From positions 310,001-374,000 of the forward strand of contig NW_002476162.1 in NCBI RefSeq assembly GCF_000189635.1: 64,000 nt of DNA. The letters are read 5' to 3'. Of the stretch, positions 25,697-39,300 are shown piece after piece (positions within the stretch are counted from its first letter, which is position 1; each line of letters begins with the position of its first letter). The stretch is from Tetrahymena thermophila SB210. Its lineage: Eukaryota; Ciliophora; Oligohymenophorea; Hymenostomatida; Tetrahymenidae. A program made the position numbers and the translations under genes. A model generated the notes under the pieces. The model ran no database searches. It was given only the letters and a program-made list of their open reading frames with translations, and was not told where the DNA came from.

Positions 25697-28600
25697 TCAT
25701 TCTATTTATTATTAATTTGGAACATTTTCTATAATTAAATTATTTTGTTGATTTTTCTAATCTGATTTAATACTTTAATTCTTATCTAATTCGTTTTCTA
25801 GATTAAAGTCATCTTGAATATCTAAAAAACTATTTTATTTGCTCATTTTACCTTATTTATTCTAAGATATCATTATCTGAAGAGGTTAGACCTTTATATT
25901 ACCTTTTAAATCTTAAAAAATAAATTTATTTATATTAAAAATATCATTAATTTTGTGTTAGTAATAGGTTATATCTCAAGATAAATAGTTTTTAAATAAA
26001 ATTGAAATCTTTACTGGTTATACTTGTCAGTAAAGGTGTTGGAGAATCGTATTTTTACTTAAATCTTTCAACAGAAAATATTGAATTATACCTAAATAAA
26101 AATAATTTAAAATATGTAATTTATTAAATTTAAAAATTACGACTATTCATCAGAAATCTATTTTGCTATTTTTTTATTATCTGGAGTATTTTAAATATCA
26201 AGAAATTTAGCTTAAGAATTTTTCTTTCTCGCTTAAACCCATAATTTATATCTCTTATTTATGACTCGCCATAATTATTGAACTCTTTAAGTGCTTACAT
26301 ATTTCTTTATCTAGAAAAAAATTTAATTTATAAAACTTAAATAATTAATTAATTATTTACCTTTCCTTGCAAAAAATGTTAAATTTTAGGAAAACAGGAT
26401 AACTTTTTAACTATCTTATCAAAATTATTATAGAATAATTTATCTATAATAGATGCAAATCCTTTAAATAAGTTTCTCAAAATTATAAGTAAGAAATAAA
26501 TATTAAAAAACCCTAAGAAGAAATATCCCAAGTAAACTAAATAACCAAAATTATTGTTGTTTATGAAAACACCAATAATTATGCTCAAAGCACAAATCTC
26601 ATTAGCTAATTAATCCAAACGATTCAATTAGATATCATGGTATGGTTTAAAGGTGTAACTCAAAATTAGATAAATAATTATGCACATAAACGATAAAACT
26701 CCTTTTACCTTAACATCACTTTCATATATATTCACAAAAATAATAATCATCACTTTCTCAAACATTTTAACAAATTCCCACAAATAGGCTTTTGGTTAAT
26801 ACTCCTGATAAAGATATCCAAATGCGTACTTTAAACTTGATTTATAGTAAATCTATTTGATAGAATAATTTAAAATTACTTTTAATCATTAAATCATTTT
26901 TACCTAATCGCGATTGACATAAAGCTTTGTAAAAAAAAGCATAGGAATTACAAAAACCCAAATAAGTAAAATAGGAAGAATAAGCTTTATCAAATAGTTA
27001 ATATGTTCAGGGGTATAGTATTCAAGACTTACATTTGCTTTTACATACTCTGTATCTCCAATAGTTCTACAAGAAGAAGTAGCTATATAAGCAGACACGA
27101 TAGATGGCTAGAAAGTAATAAACAAAAAGATAAAAGTACACCAAATGTAACTTAAATTTTTTTTTACTTCTTATAATTTTTTTATTATTATCAAATAAAA
27201 TGAATAAAATAAGAAAAAGACCAAAGCAAGTCCTAAGTAAAGCAAAGGGTTTACAAGCATCCACAATAAAGAAAAGTATGTTATGGGAATATTTCCTGAA
27301 AAATCAACTAAAAAGCAATTAATTGACATTCCCATTTACTTTGAAGGATTACCAACCGTGTTAGTAATATTTGATAAAGTTGCAGGTGTATTAAGCTTAA
27401 ACGTAAATAGAACTGATATAATCTATAAATTATTTTTTTTAGCTATTAATTTTTTAAAGTATTAAATTTTACCTAAAAGTAACTTGTCAAAATTTTGATC
27501 AATACACTCGTTAAGTTTGATTTTTCTGTTGATTTCCCAGCTGAAATAGTTCCTAGCAAAATAAAAATATTTCTCATGGTATTGTGTTATACTAATTATA
27601 TAGATGACGAAGCAGAAAGATAGATACTTATTATTGTCCAAAGAGATATAGCTACAATTTTTATTACATTATCAGATATTTGAGAGCATTTTCCACAAGT
27701 AAAATCCGATGAATGTGAGTATCTTTCACCCCACACTTTACCATCAATATCACATTCTTCGCAAAGTGCTCCTTTTAATATTATTTAAAAAAAAATATAT
27801 TTATTCTCAACCTACACAATATATTTTGCAGATTAAATTATTTCAGTTCATACATTTTTAACTAAAAGAATAATAATAATATACCGATATGCCCTTCATA
27901 ACACATCTTGCTTGTACTTCCACCCAAGCAATTACTTTCCAAATTGTTACACTAAATAATAATATCGCTGCTTGTATTTTTCCTCCAATAACCTGCAGAT
28001 ATCACCATATTATTGTAGCCTTCACATTTATCTACTCCTATTTTTGGGCAAGCTAAGCAACTATCAGCTCCTTATACTAGAGAATATTTGCCTGCTGGAC
28101 ATGCATAGCATTGACCTGAAGATGATTGATATACTTCTCCAACTGCACCTAATGTATTCATTAAATTTAAATTAATTCATATAGAAATAATTATTTTTTT
28201 ACAGTCTCTCATGCTTATGATAAGAGGGAAAAAATATGTTGTGTCATATGAATTAGAATTAGCATTTTAAGATGGATTTTTTATTGCATCACAGGATATT
28301 TTTACATTTAGAGAATTCGGTGGTTATATAATAAAGTTAATTCCAGTAATATTAAAACCTTTTACAATATTGCTAAACTAAACTCTGGTAGAACCAATTA
28401 GCTAAGCTGTGTTTGGTATCGATTACCCATTATAATTTAACGATACTGTACAATAAGTGTTTTCTGCGTAAAATATCTTGCCATCACTTCCAAGCAGTTA
28501 TATTACAAAACTACCTGGATTTTAACCACTCCCATAATTTTTAATTGTTATAACTGGTGTTTATGTACTATCTTTATATTTTAGTATGCAACCATTATAA

Positions 28601-31600
28601 ATAAGTTGGATTGACCTAGGATAATCGGCATTATTTGTTCCATAAATCAAGGCTTAATTATTAGTACTAACAATATTTGAGCTTGGATCAAAATATGCTG
28701 GAACTCCTTACATTTAATAAGCACCTTTTTATTTTACCAAAAAAATTAATTATTAATTTTTTTAAATTTAAAAAAAAAAATTATTTTAAGATATTACCTC
28801 CAATTCTTGCAATATTATTAGTAAAAGTAGCTCCATAAAACATTAACTAAGAACTTTGATCATTGGTATCCCCATAGAAGTAAATTGCTCCTCCAAAATT
28901 CTAAGCTAAGTTGTTGCTAAAAGTACAAGATTAGATTTTCAAATCCGAATTAAGGCTATTTATCGCCGTCCCATTTACACCTTTATTAAAACTAAATGAA
29001 GCTCCTATTATTTGAACAGTAGGATTACTAATTGCAGAAAGAACTCTTGTATTAGAAGATACATAGCTTTATTTTTCAATATAAATAACTCCAAAAGTGC
29101 TATAATTATTTGTAAAAATACCTCCTATAATTTTTAAAGTACCTGTAGGTAGAATAAATGACAAAAGTCCTGTGTTAGTTAATAAAATATTATTAGTGAA
29201 AACTAAATTTGTATATGTTATAGCAGCAACTGAGTTTTCTGTTAATATTAAAGCGTTAGCAGTATTCTTAAATAATGAAATAAAATGGCTTTTATTAGGA
29301 TTGCATAATTGTTATGGACATACCTATATTCCTGTTATAGTTGTTGAAGTAAATTAGACAGAAATTTATGGTGTATCAAAATAAATTAACGGATAGCTTA
29401 CCATTAAAAACCCATTTATTTGTGAAGAATTATCACTAAATTAATTGATTTATGATAAAATCATCAAACTTTAATACTTTATACCAAAGAAAATGTTTTA
29501 ATTCATAGTCAATGTGCCTTTTTTCATAAATATAAAAGAATGCTACTACCAAGCTTACTCTAAAAGTGAATCTTTTACTGATTGATAATTAGTATAAATT
29601 CCTGCAATTTGTTAGTCAATTAATCCTTAATCATCCCAAATAAATTAATTATTATTTAAAACTATGCTACTAGCTGAGTTAGTGGTTGACCAAAATAGTA
29701 ATGAACCTTATGGTGCATATATATTTGATAAAGTTGATGACTGTATAGTCAAACTAGTAATTCTTGATCCTGACTCCATGTATACAATTCCACCCATAGT
29801 TCTAGCAAATACACCTGCAAAAGTGCAGGTATCGATCAATAAGTTGAATTGTGAAGATCTTGCATCTGCATAAATGGCCCCTCCTTAACCATCTGATTAA
29901 GATAAGTAAGGAGTATATACATGCGAGAATACAGAATTTTGTATTATAGCATTCGTTTACTATAGACCATTTAAGAAAATTGCTCCTCCTAAATTAAAAT
30001 AGTTAATTTTACACTTTTTAAATAATAATAAATAATAATTGCAAAAAAGAATACCTTAATTAGCATAAATTGTTTTGAAGTTGCAATTTATAATCTTTAT
30101 TGAAGAGGCACTTAAATATAAAGCACCACCAGAAGATTAGGAAAATTAATTTGAATCAGCCACATTTGAGTTTTAGAATAGAGAATTTTAAATCGTAACA
30201 CTCTGGCTTTATATATAAACTGAATTCTATGTTTTATAGCTGATTGTTGACTGAAATGTGGAATAATCAACTAAAATAGTAGAAGAAACAGAATCTAAAT
30301 AAATCCCTGAAGCAGAAGAAAAAGTCATAGTTATTATTGAGTTAAGAGGAATAAGATAAGATCCATTAATTTAAATATTTGATATTTATATTTAAAATTA
30401 AAAGTTGCTAATAAATTAAATTGGGGCGACTTAGATATTAGGGTCTGTTAATAAAATTATTGAGTTTGTTATTGTAAAATCTTGGATATTGACAGGGGAA
30501 TAAGTTTAACTATTTAATTTAATTTCAGATGGGCAATTTATGTAAAAAGGAGATTAATCTAGTCCGATGTAATTTTAAAGATATAATTTTTTTAACACGA
30601 TACTTTCTTAGCAGTAGGAGAGATTCATGCAAAACCCCTAAACAATTTAAGTTGATATTATATTATTTAAAGAAAAATTATCTATCCAACTTAAAGCAGT
30701 AGAAAAATTATTACTGGAAACTTCTCCACAAACAAAGTTATTAATAACAAGATTAGAAGGATTATAAATTGTTATTCCATCAAAATTAAAATTTGAAAAT
30801 AACTTTAAATTACTTATTGAAACAGAATTGACTTACTTTATAGATACTAGATAGCTATGGCTCTCTGTGTTAAAATTGTTAGAAGATTTAATGTTTTATA
30901 TGGTAATATCTTAGAATTAAACATTTAAAAGATAATCATAGTTATTATAAGGAGCTGATAAACTAAATATGCAGTCCGAAACTTAAATTTAATCTGTCTT
31001 TTATGATAAATTGCAATATACCTATTTTATAAAATAGAAAAATATTTCCATGTCTAATTAAATAAATTAAATTAAATTAAAATATAAATAATAAATAAAT
31101 AATGATAGTAAAAATAATTACTCCATCTACAACGATGTTTGAGTATATGTGATTTATTTATTAGTTATACAAAACATTCAAGCTATAGGGAGGGGTCTTG
31201 AATAGCGATGCTTTATTCAGTACTAGTTTAAAGGGTTGTGGAGGATTTTAAGTGTTATCAGTAACAGTTACTACTTAAAAATTATTTAAATTAATCAAAT
31301 TGGTTTAAAATGCAGCTGTAATCTCTTATGAAGAGGTCATATAAAAAGGAGTTTTAATAGTCCAAATTTAAGCTTAAAATCTGATAGCGTTTAAGACATT
31401 AATTAGGAATGAATCGATTAAATTAATATTTTCAAAAGTTATTTATTGTAAATTTAACTAATTTAAATAAAGCTAAAGTTAAATGATAATTTCATTAATA
31501 AGTATTTTACCATAATATTTGAGGAAGTTAAGTTAGATGATTCAGAAACAAAATTACTTGAAGTAAGGCTAAGCTATTTCAGATAAACTTAGTTAAAATT

Positions 31601-34600
31601 AAATTGGGTGTTTGTATTATTAGCAGCAAAGATGTTAACATAACTAAAAGATAAATCAAAAAAGTTAGAATTTTAGAAATTAAAATTTATAGCATTATTT
31701 TAATTCCCTGGAAAGTACCAATTGATTCCAGTTGGATAATAAAATTAATTTAGAGTGAAATTATTTAAGTCTAATTCCTACAAATTAGGAGTTGTTAATA
31801 AAAAATAACTGCTAATACCTGAAGAAATAAAATTAGTTTATTATTACTAAATTGTTTGTTGAGTAGTAATTTAGCAATTATTAAATTAGACAGTTATTGG
31901 TAATAATGTATTTGTTAAAGAAATTCCAAAGATATTTATACTTTAAAATTGATTTAAATCAGAGGTAGGAGATAAATTTATATTATTGATTGATACATTA
32001 GAAAATGAATCAATTTAAATGATACTTGAAAGATATAGTGGTAAAGTATAAACTCCAATTGAGCTATATACACCCTATTTCATAGTCGTAAGAGTCAAGG
32101 TTACTTTATTCAAAGAAGGGATCATTTAAAAAGCATTTTAAGTGATTGCTAATTAAAATCCTAAGCTTACTGCATTCAATAAATTTGGGTTTGTAGAAAT
32201 TGTACTAACAATAATGAACTAAAACTAGATTTCATCTACTCCTTCATCTGCATACTTTAGATAATTCAATGATACTCCATCAAACATGCTACTTAATACA
32301 CTTCCTAAGTTGATAACTTTACTGTTTCCTTCAGTATTTATTTAAGATAATAAATAAACTTGACTATTAAAAACAATATTGTTAGGAAGTGATCCTAAAT
32401 TGGATGAATATTAACTCCATAAAACAGTATCACTCATAGTTGAAGTAGTAGCCACAGTATCAAAAAATGTCTGAATTACCACTCTATTAATAAAGAATTG
32501 ATTTAATAAAATAATAAAAATAATAATAAAATTGATGATTACTTTTTTCTGCATGCTACTCCTGCTGAGTTACAAATCAAACATTTTTGTAATTATGAAT
32601 TAAATACTACATTATTTACATTTTAGCATTAATTTGCCATTGTCCATAATACAGTACCAATGTAGTTACTGTTTTGAGACAAGAAAGGGTTTTTCGCTAT
32701 TTTATCAGTATCACTGATTGAAAGGCAGCTATTTTAGTAATCAGAACACTTTTATATAAAATTATTTAATATTTAAATTTATTATTCTTTTTTATACATA
32801 AACTGTTCCTGTTCTATCAGCGGATTAAGAAGTACTCCGAGTATTCCCTCTGTAATTTGTTTACGCAGTTAAGGCACTGTTTAAACAAAATGCTCCAAAC
32901 TAATCAAATAAGCATGTAGTAGGTGATATTTAACAAGAAGTCTAAGAACAAGAGTTGCATTTACCTAAAAAGTAAAATTATTTAATTTTAATATCTGTTT
33001 AACTAATTTACCAGTCAATGGATTAATCTTTCCGCTCCCTCCACAAGTTTTACACCATAAAGTAGGTTATAGCTTAAATGTTTACTTGTAAAATTACTAT
33101 TAATCTTTTTTAAAAGTAAATAATAGCTTAGATTTAAAATAATAATCATACCTTCACTTATCTGAGGGAAGAGTAGCATCTTGACATCATCAAAAAAGAA
33201 TCTTGTATTAAACTCAGTGCATAAAAAACAGTTTTAATCACAGTTCTGGCAAGATCTTTACTAATAGTCTGGATATTAACCTGTACTGCCAGGTTAACAA
33301 GTTAAACAGTTATATTATGAACCATCATAATAAAAAGAACCACAATTGTTAATATTAGAAAATTTTTATGCTATTTAAAAATTAAGAGATTAAGCTTAAT
33401 TGATTTTATTTAAGTGATTTACTTGGTGGTGATTAAGGATTAATCGTTACACACTATTTTTGTGCATTAAGATATGATCCTTATTTGCATGCAATACAAT
33501 TTAAATTAGAATAATTTTAGCAATTATCAGTAGGAGGAACAGGAACACTACATACGTAAGGTTTTTAAGTACTTCCTTTGAAACCAGGTACACAAATAGC
33601 ACAATATTTAACATAGCTTGCAGGGTAAGGCTACTGTAATATAGATTAATCTATGAATAGTACTTAGTTACCTTATATTTATACATTTAAAGTTGGGTAC
33701 TTAATAGATTGATTTGAGCTAGTGTAATCCCCTTAAACTGGTACCATACAATTAGCATGTGCTATTGGGTCAAAAGGAGAACAAGTAAATGAAGGGTTAA
33801 CATAATATCCATCTATACACCTTCTGCATCTTAATGAATAATTACCTTATTGGGATGATGTAATTACTTATGGTTACTCACTATGAATATACTAAGACTA
33901 ATTCTTAGCATAATCACATTTTATACAATTTGATATTAAAACTGAGCATTATAAGCATTAAGTCATATCAAGAGAAGGAATAGCCATTTGTGTAATATCT
34001 GGAATTGTAATAGTTTATCCACCAAGTCTTTTTAAAAATTAATTTTTTGGGATTTAAATAAATGAATAAATAAATAAATTATTTTTGATTTTTCAATACT
34101 TCCAGCAAAAATTGAATTAGACATAAAATTTTAATTTATACTAAATAAATTTACGTTTATTGCTGATAAACAGTACAAACTTTGCATCTCAAACTTAAAA
34201 CAACATTAGGGTTTACAGTATATTAAGAAGGATTATCTGAGTAATCATTTCCACTAGAATCTCCATAAAAACAAGATGAGCAGTTTGGTATCGCTTACTA
34301 ACATGAATCACAAGAGGATAATTTGTTTAAGGCATAGCCTGAAGCACATTGGGTGCATTTACTAGAGTTTTAGCATCTTTATTTAATTTTTGAATAAAAT
34401 AAATTTGTAAAGAATAATATTTTACTTGCTACAAGATAAATTAGCAGAACATATCTTGCACTGATTTTACTAGAAGTAATAACCTTATTAGCATGTGAAT
34501 GCAGTTTAAAGAATTTCTTAGCTAGGGATAGTTGATTTATTACATCCATTTAATGATGTTTGATTTCCACAAAACTATTAACATCCCACGCATTCTTAAA

Positions 34601-35276
34601 TTTAGTATGAATTCTAAACATTTTTAATGAAAAAAAGCTTTTTAACTGGCGAAGGTAATTTAGAATATATATTGTAGTATGTTTTAGAATTATCTTTCAT
34701 TCCATATGAATATGAACAAGTTCTACTATTTTACCTTTAAAAATATAATTTTTTTGTAAATTTTTAATTTCTAAATGTAATTATTTTATTACCAGGTATT
34801 AGGATTATCAAGACAATCTCCACACTAAATAAAATTCTATAAAGGCATCTGATAGTATGGGCTATATATCATCCAAAGTATAAATTTTATATTGCTTTTT
34901 AATCAAGAAAAAAAAAATCATTATTACCATTAAACACAATAATTTTTGCTGCTTTATAAGCCACCATTTTAAGGATCAAAACTAACAGAGGCAGAATATA
35001 AGAAATATCCTAGTTAGCAATGAGTACAAGAACCTTCACTAGTGCAAGCTACACAGTTGCTACCTTAAACAGTACAAGTTAAATCAAGAGTTTAAATGCT
35101 TTAATATAATAGTAGTTTTTAATTGTTATTTTAAAGTAATAAATATTATTTGAATTAAATATAATAGCAATCAAATACTCGCTAAATGAAACAGATACCC
35201 CATATAACTTCCTAATTAAAGCAAGTATCAGCAGCATTTCAAGAATTAAAACTCTTTTATTAAATGAATTACTCAT
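25697..35276 (-). CDS. Giant receptor/adhesin-like membrane protein, copy B
   Basis: Paralogue of the genes on either side with the same exon plan. Exon 1 starts at 35276 (signal peptide with LILEMLLILALI) and ends in phase 2 after a VSFS motif that copy C also has. The Cys-rich N-terminal part runs to about 32,570 (CVACTSEGSCTHC, CGDCLDNPNTW, CVGCQQFCGN). The beta-helix-like region spans about 32,500-28,800, a beta-sandwich-like segment 28,730-28,205, and the juxtamembrane Cys-rich block 28,150-27,690. The membrane region (27,670-26,350) has TASCRTIGDTEYVKANVS-type motifs (Ser replaces Thr here), WEFVKMFEK and NRLDQLANE. The tail is short, acidic and Asn/Gln-rich (DIQDDFNLENELDKNQ), ending at TGA 25697-25699. 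Clearly closest to copy C. Not every splice site was placed, so the residue count is not exact. Function inferred as for copy A. Confidence 0.82.
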
Positions 35277-36391
35277 TTTTATATTTGCTTTTTAATAGAT
35301 AAATTATTATTTAGAATAATATATAATTATTTATTAATCACGAACAGTAATTATAAAAAAATAATACATAAGTAAAAAAAATATATATTATTAGATTTTT
35401 TAATTAAAATTTATATAAATGGTTAACATAATTTTATTATAATTTTAAGCTGATTTTTTCAAGTTATTTTTTATTACTTGTGATTATAAACAATTTAAAT
35501 TTTACTTTAAAAGAATTTGGTAATATTGAAATCGATGTAAAGTTGGAATATTTTTTCCCTTTTTCAAAATAAATACAATTTATAGCTTCAATTTTGATAT
35601 ATCATGTTAAGTAAATTTAATTTTTGTCAATTTTTATCTATTTTAAAAATCAAATTATACGTTAAGAAAAACAATAAGTTAGCAATGTTAAGATAAATCA
35701 AATAAGAGCAACCAGCTTAATTTTATCGAATTACAAATAAAGTAAAACCAAACAGTAATTAAATGAACTTTTATTAATCTAATTTTTTTGTTTGTTATTT
35801 ATTATTTCCAATTTCGTTCAATTAAAAATAATATTTAATTATTTATTAATTTCATTTATTTCTATCTAAAAATCAGTAATACGTTAATGATATAATAATT
35901 TAAAAAAATTAACTAAATTAATAACTTAAAGAAAGTTAAGCTAGCCAAAGTCATCTTTTTATATAAAACAGTATAATAAACATCCATTTTTGATTGAATT
36001 TTGAAATATAAAATAACTAAAAATAAAAAATAAAATATTTTGTTATTTTTTTGTTTTTTAATTTGTTTTGTATTTTGTTAAGATTATTTAATATTTTCTT
36101 AAGTCAATAAAGGTTTAATCACAAAAAAAAATGATTCAGAAATTTTAAATTTACATAAAATTAATAGAAAAAAAATATATTAGATACTTTAATTAAAATA
36201 TCTGTAATTTATAATATAAATTTTCATGAATAGTAAATGCTATTTTAAAAACATAAAATTAAATAATTTAAAATTATTTTACAAAATATGAAAATAAGAA
36301 TTAATCAATAAAAAATTAGTTTTATACCACAACAAAAATATTTAAATCATTCAATTATATAAATTCTTATATATTATTTTATTAAAGTGTT
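35277..36391. other. Spacer between giant copies B and C
   Basis: 1.1 kb of very AT-rich DNA with no coding frame or structured element that I can support. Contains the copy B promoter region and copy C 3' flank. Confidence 0.55.
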
Positions 36392-39300
36392 TCATTCTTT
36401 TTGAATGAAATGATCTTCCTATTAGTTATCTTCTTAGTGTGAAGTAGGTTATTTAGGTTCATTTCCTAAATTATAATCATCATTTTCAAATATTTGTTCA
36501 AAAGTACTTGGTTTTCTTAATTATTCGTTATTTTTTCTAATTATAACTTATAGTGGGGAGATAACTTTTGATGCTCCTTAATTTAATTTATAAGAATATT
36601 AATATTAAAAAATGAAAATATATAGTTTAATAAGTACTTATAGAGTCAACAAGTAGAGGAGTTGGAGATTCATATTTTTATTTTGGTTATTCACCTGCAG
36701 AAAAGCCAGATTATGAACTATTTTTTAAATAAATAATGTTAAAATAATTAAAAAACAAATTATTTTATTACTGTAAACCTTCTATGATTAATTTTTATTA
36801 AGGAAGACCTTTTACATAAATATTATGATTCGCAATAAATTAAGCATTTAAATCATTTTCTCTTTCTTTGACCCACAATTTAAATCTTTTATTAATAATC
36901 TTCCATAATCCTTAAACTCTCTAAGGACTGACATATTTTTTGATCTATTTGATTTAAAAGCTAGTTAATAAATTAAATTTAATTAATTATAAAATTTACT
37001 TTTCGTTATAAGAATGCTTATATCTTAGGGAAGCTAGATAATTTTTTTATTATTTTGTCAAAATTTTCATAAAATTTCTTATCTATTATCTATGCAAACC
37101 CTTTAAAAAGATTTCTGAAAATGACAACTAAAAAGTAAGTATTGAATCCTATTAATAAGATATATCCCAAGTAAACTAGATAACTATAGCTATTGTTATT
37201 TATAAAAACACCAATGATTATGCTTATTGAGCAAACCTCATTTGCTAACTGATCTAAGCGATTTAAAACGATATCATGATATGGTTTAAATGTATAGCTC
37301 AAAATTAAGTATATAATTATACACATAAACGATAAAACTCCTTTAACTTTAACATCACTATCATAAATGTTTATGAAAATAATTATCATAATTTTTTCAA
37401 ACATTTTAACAAATTCCCATAGGTATGCTCTAGGATTATACTCTTAGTAAAGATAACCAAAAGCATATTTTAAGCTTGAACTTTTATAAATCTATTTTTA
37501 ATATTAATTAGTATTAGCCAAATAAAAATTAACAAAAAAATTCTTTAATTTAGATAAAATAATTCTCAAAAATAATAATATAAAAAATTAAATAATAGAA
37601 TTTGTTTTTACAGATTGGCGATTATAGTATAATTTAACAAAGAAAAACAATGGGATTATAAAGACCCATAGAGTTAAAACAGGTAAGATAAGCTTAAGCA
37701 GATAACTGATATGCTATGATGAATAACATTCAAGAGAAACATTGGCCTTAATATAATCTGTATCCCCAATAGTCCTACAGGAAGCTGTTGAAATGTAAGC
37801 AGATACAATCGAAGGTTGGAATGTAATAAATAAAAATATACAAGTGCACCAAATATAACTGACACTTTTATTAGCCTCTGAAATTTTTTTTTTAAAAAAC
37901 ATAACTGTGGCATAAATTAAAAAGATGAACACGCTTAAGCCAATATAAAGGAGTGGATTAACAAGCATCCAAATCAAAGAAAAATAAGTTATTGGTACAT
38001 TTCCAGAGAATGTAATTAAGAAACAATCCATAGACATACCCATTTACTTAGAGGGATTTCCAACTGTGTTAGTAATATTTGAAAAGGCTGCTGGTGTATT
38101 CAAATTAAAAGTAAACAGTACAGAAATAATCTATATTAAGTTAAAATATTTATTTATTTATTAAATTTTTCTTAATTTTCAAAGTGTTTTTACCTAGAAA
38201 TAGCTTGTTAAAATTTTTATTAAAACACTAGTTTAATTAGATTTTTCAGTTGATTTACCCGCAGATATAGCTCCAAGTAGAATAAAAATATTACGTGTTA
38301 TGTTGTATTATACCAATTCTTTTGATGAAGAAACTGAAAGATAGATGCTGAATAAAGTCCATAAAGAAATTGCTACAATCTTTAAAACATTTCCGGATAT
38401 CTCAGAGCACAAACCACAAGTATATTCAGAAGAATGAGACCAACTTTTCCCCCATACAGTACCATCAATATCGCATTCCTCACATAGAGCTCCTAAATTT
38501 TATTTCAAATAAAGTTAATTTAGAAAATCTTCAAAAAAAAACTTCAAATTTTTAATATTTTTTATTTAATATTTAAAATACTGCTAACCCTCTAAATGTT
38601 AGCTCAAACCCTTTAAATAATTATATAAAGGAAGACAAAATTTAAATAATTAAACATCGCTCGTTCCCTCGAAATATCCAAAGTATTCAAAAATGAGGAA
38701 ATACAATAGTATTCTTTAATGAAATGATTAAGCTTTATGAATTTCATTTTTTAAAAGTAAAAAAAAATAAACACTAAATTCATTAATCAATTAGCTAGAA
38801 CATTTAATAATATTAATAATTCAGATGAAAATGCTTAATTTAGTTGGTTTAAATATTAAAAAGAAAAATTCAGATAAAATTTACCGATATGTCCTTCATA
38901 ACATGTCTAATTAGAGCTTCCACCTACACAATTGCTTTACAAATTAGAGCATTAAACTATGATATCACTACTTGTATTCTTTCTCCAATAACCAGCTGAA
39001 ATAATCATATTATTGTAGCCTTCGCATTTATCAACACCGACTTTTGGACAAGTAAGACAAGATTCTGCTCCATATACCAGAGAGTACTTGCCTTCAGGAC
39101 ATGCATAGCATTAACCACTGGATGGTTGATATATCTCTCCAACAACACCTTATTATAAATATATAATTTTTAAAAATTCCAAAAATGTTTCTAATTTTTA
39201 ATTACAATCTCTCATTGTTATAGTTAAGGGAAATGTGTAAGATGTATCATAAGAATTGGAACTAGAACTAGTAGATGGATTTTTAATTGCATCACAAGTT

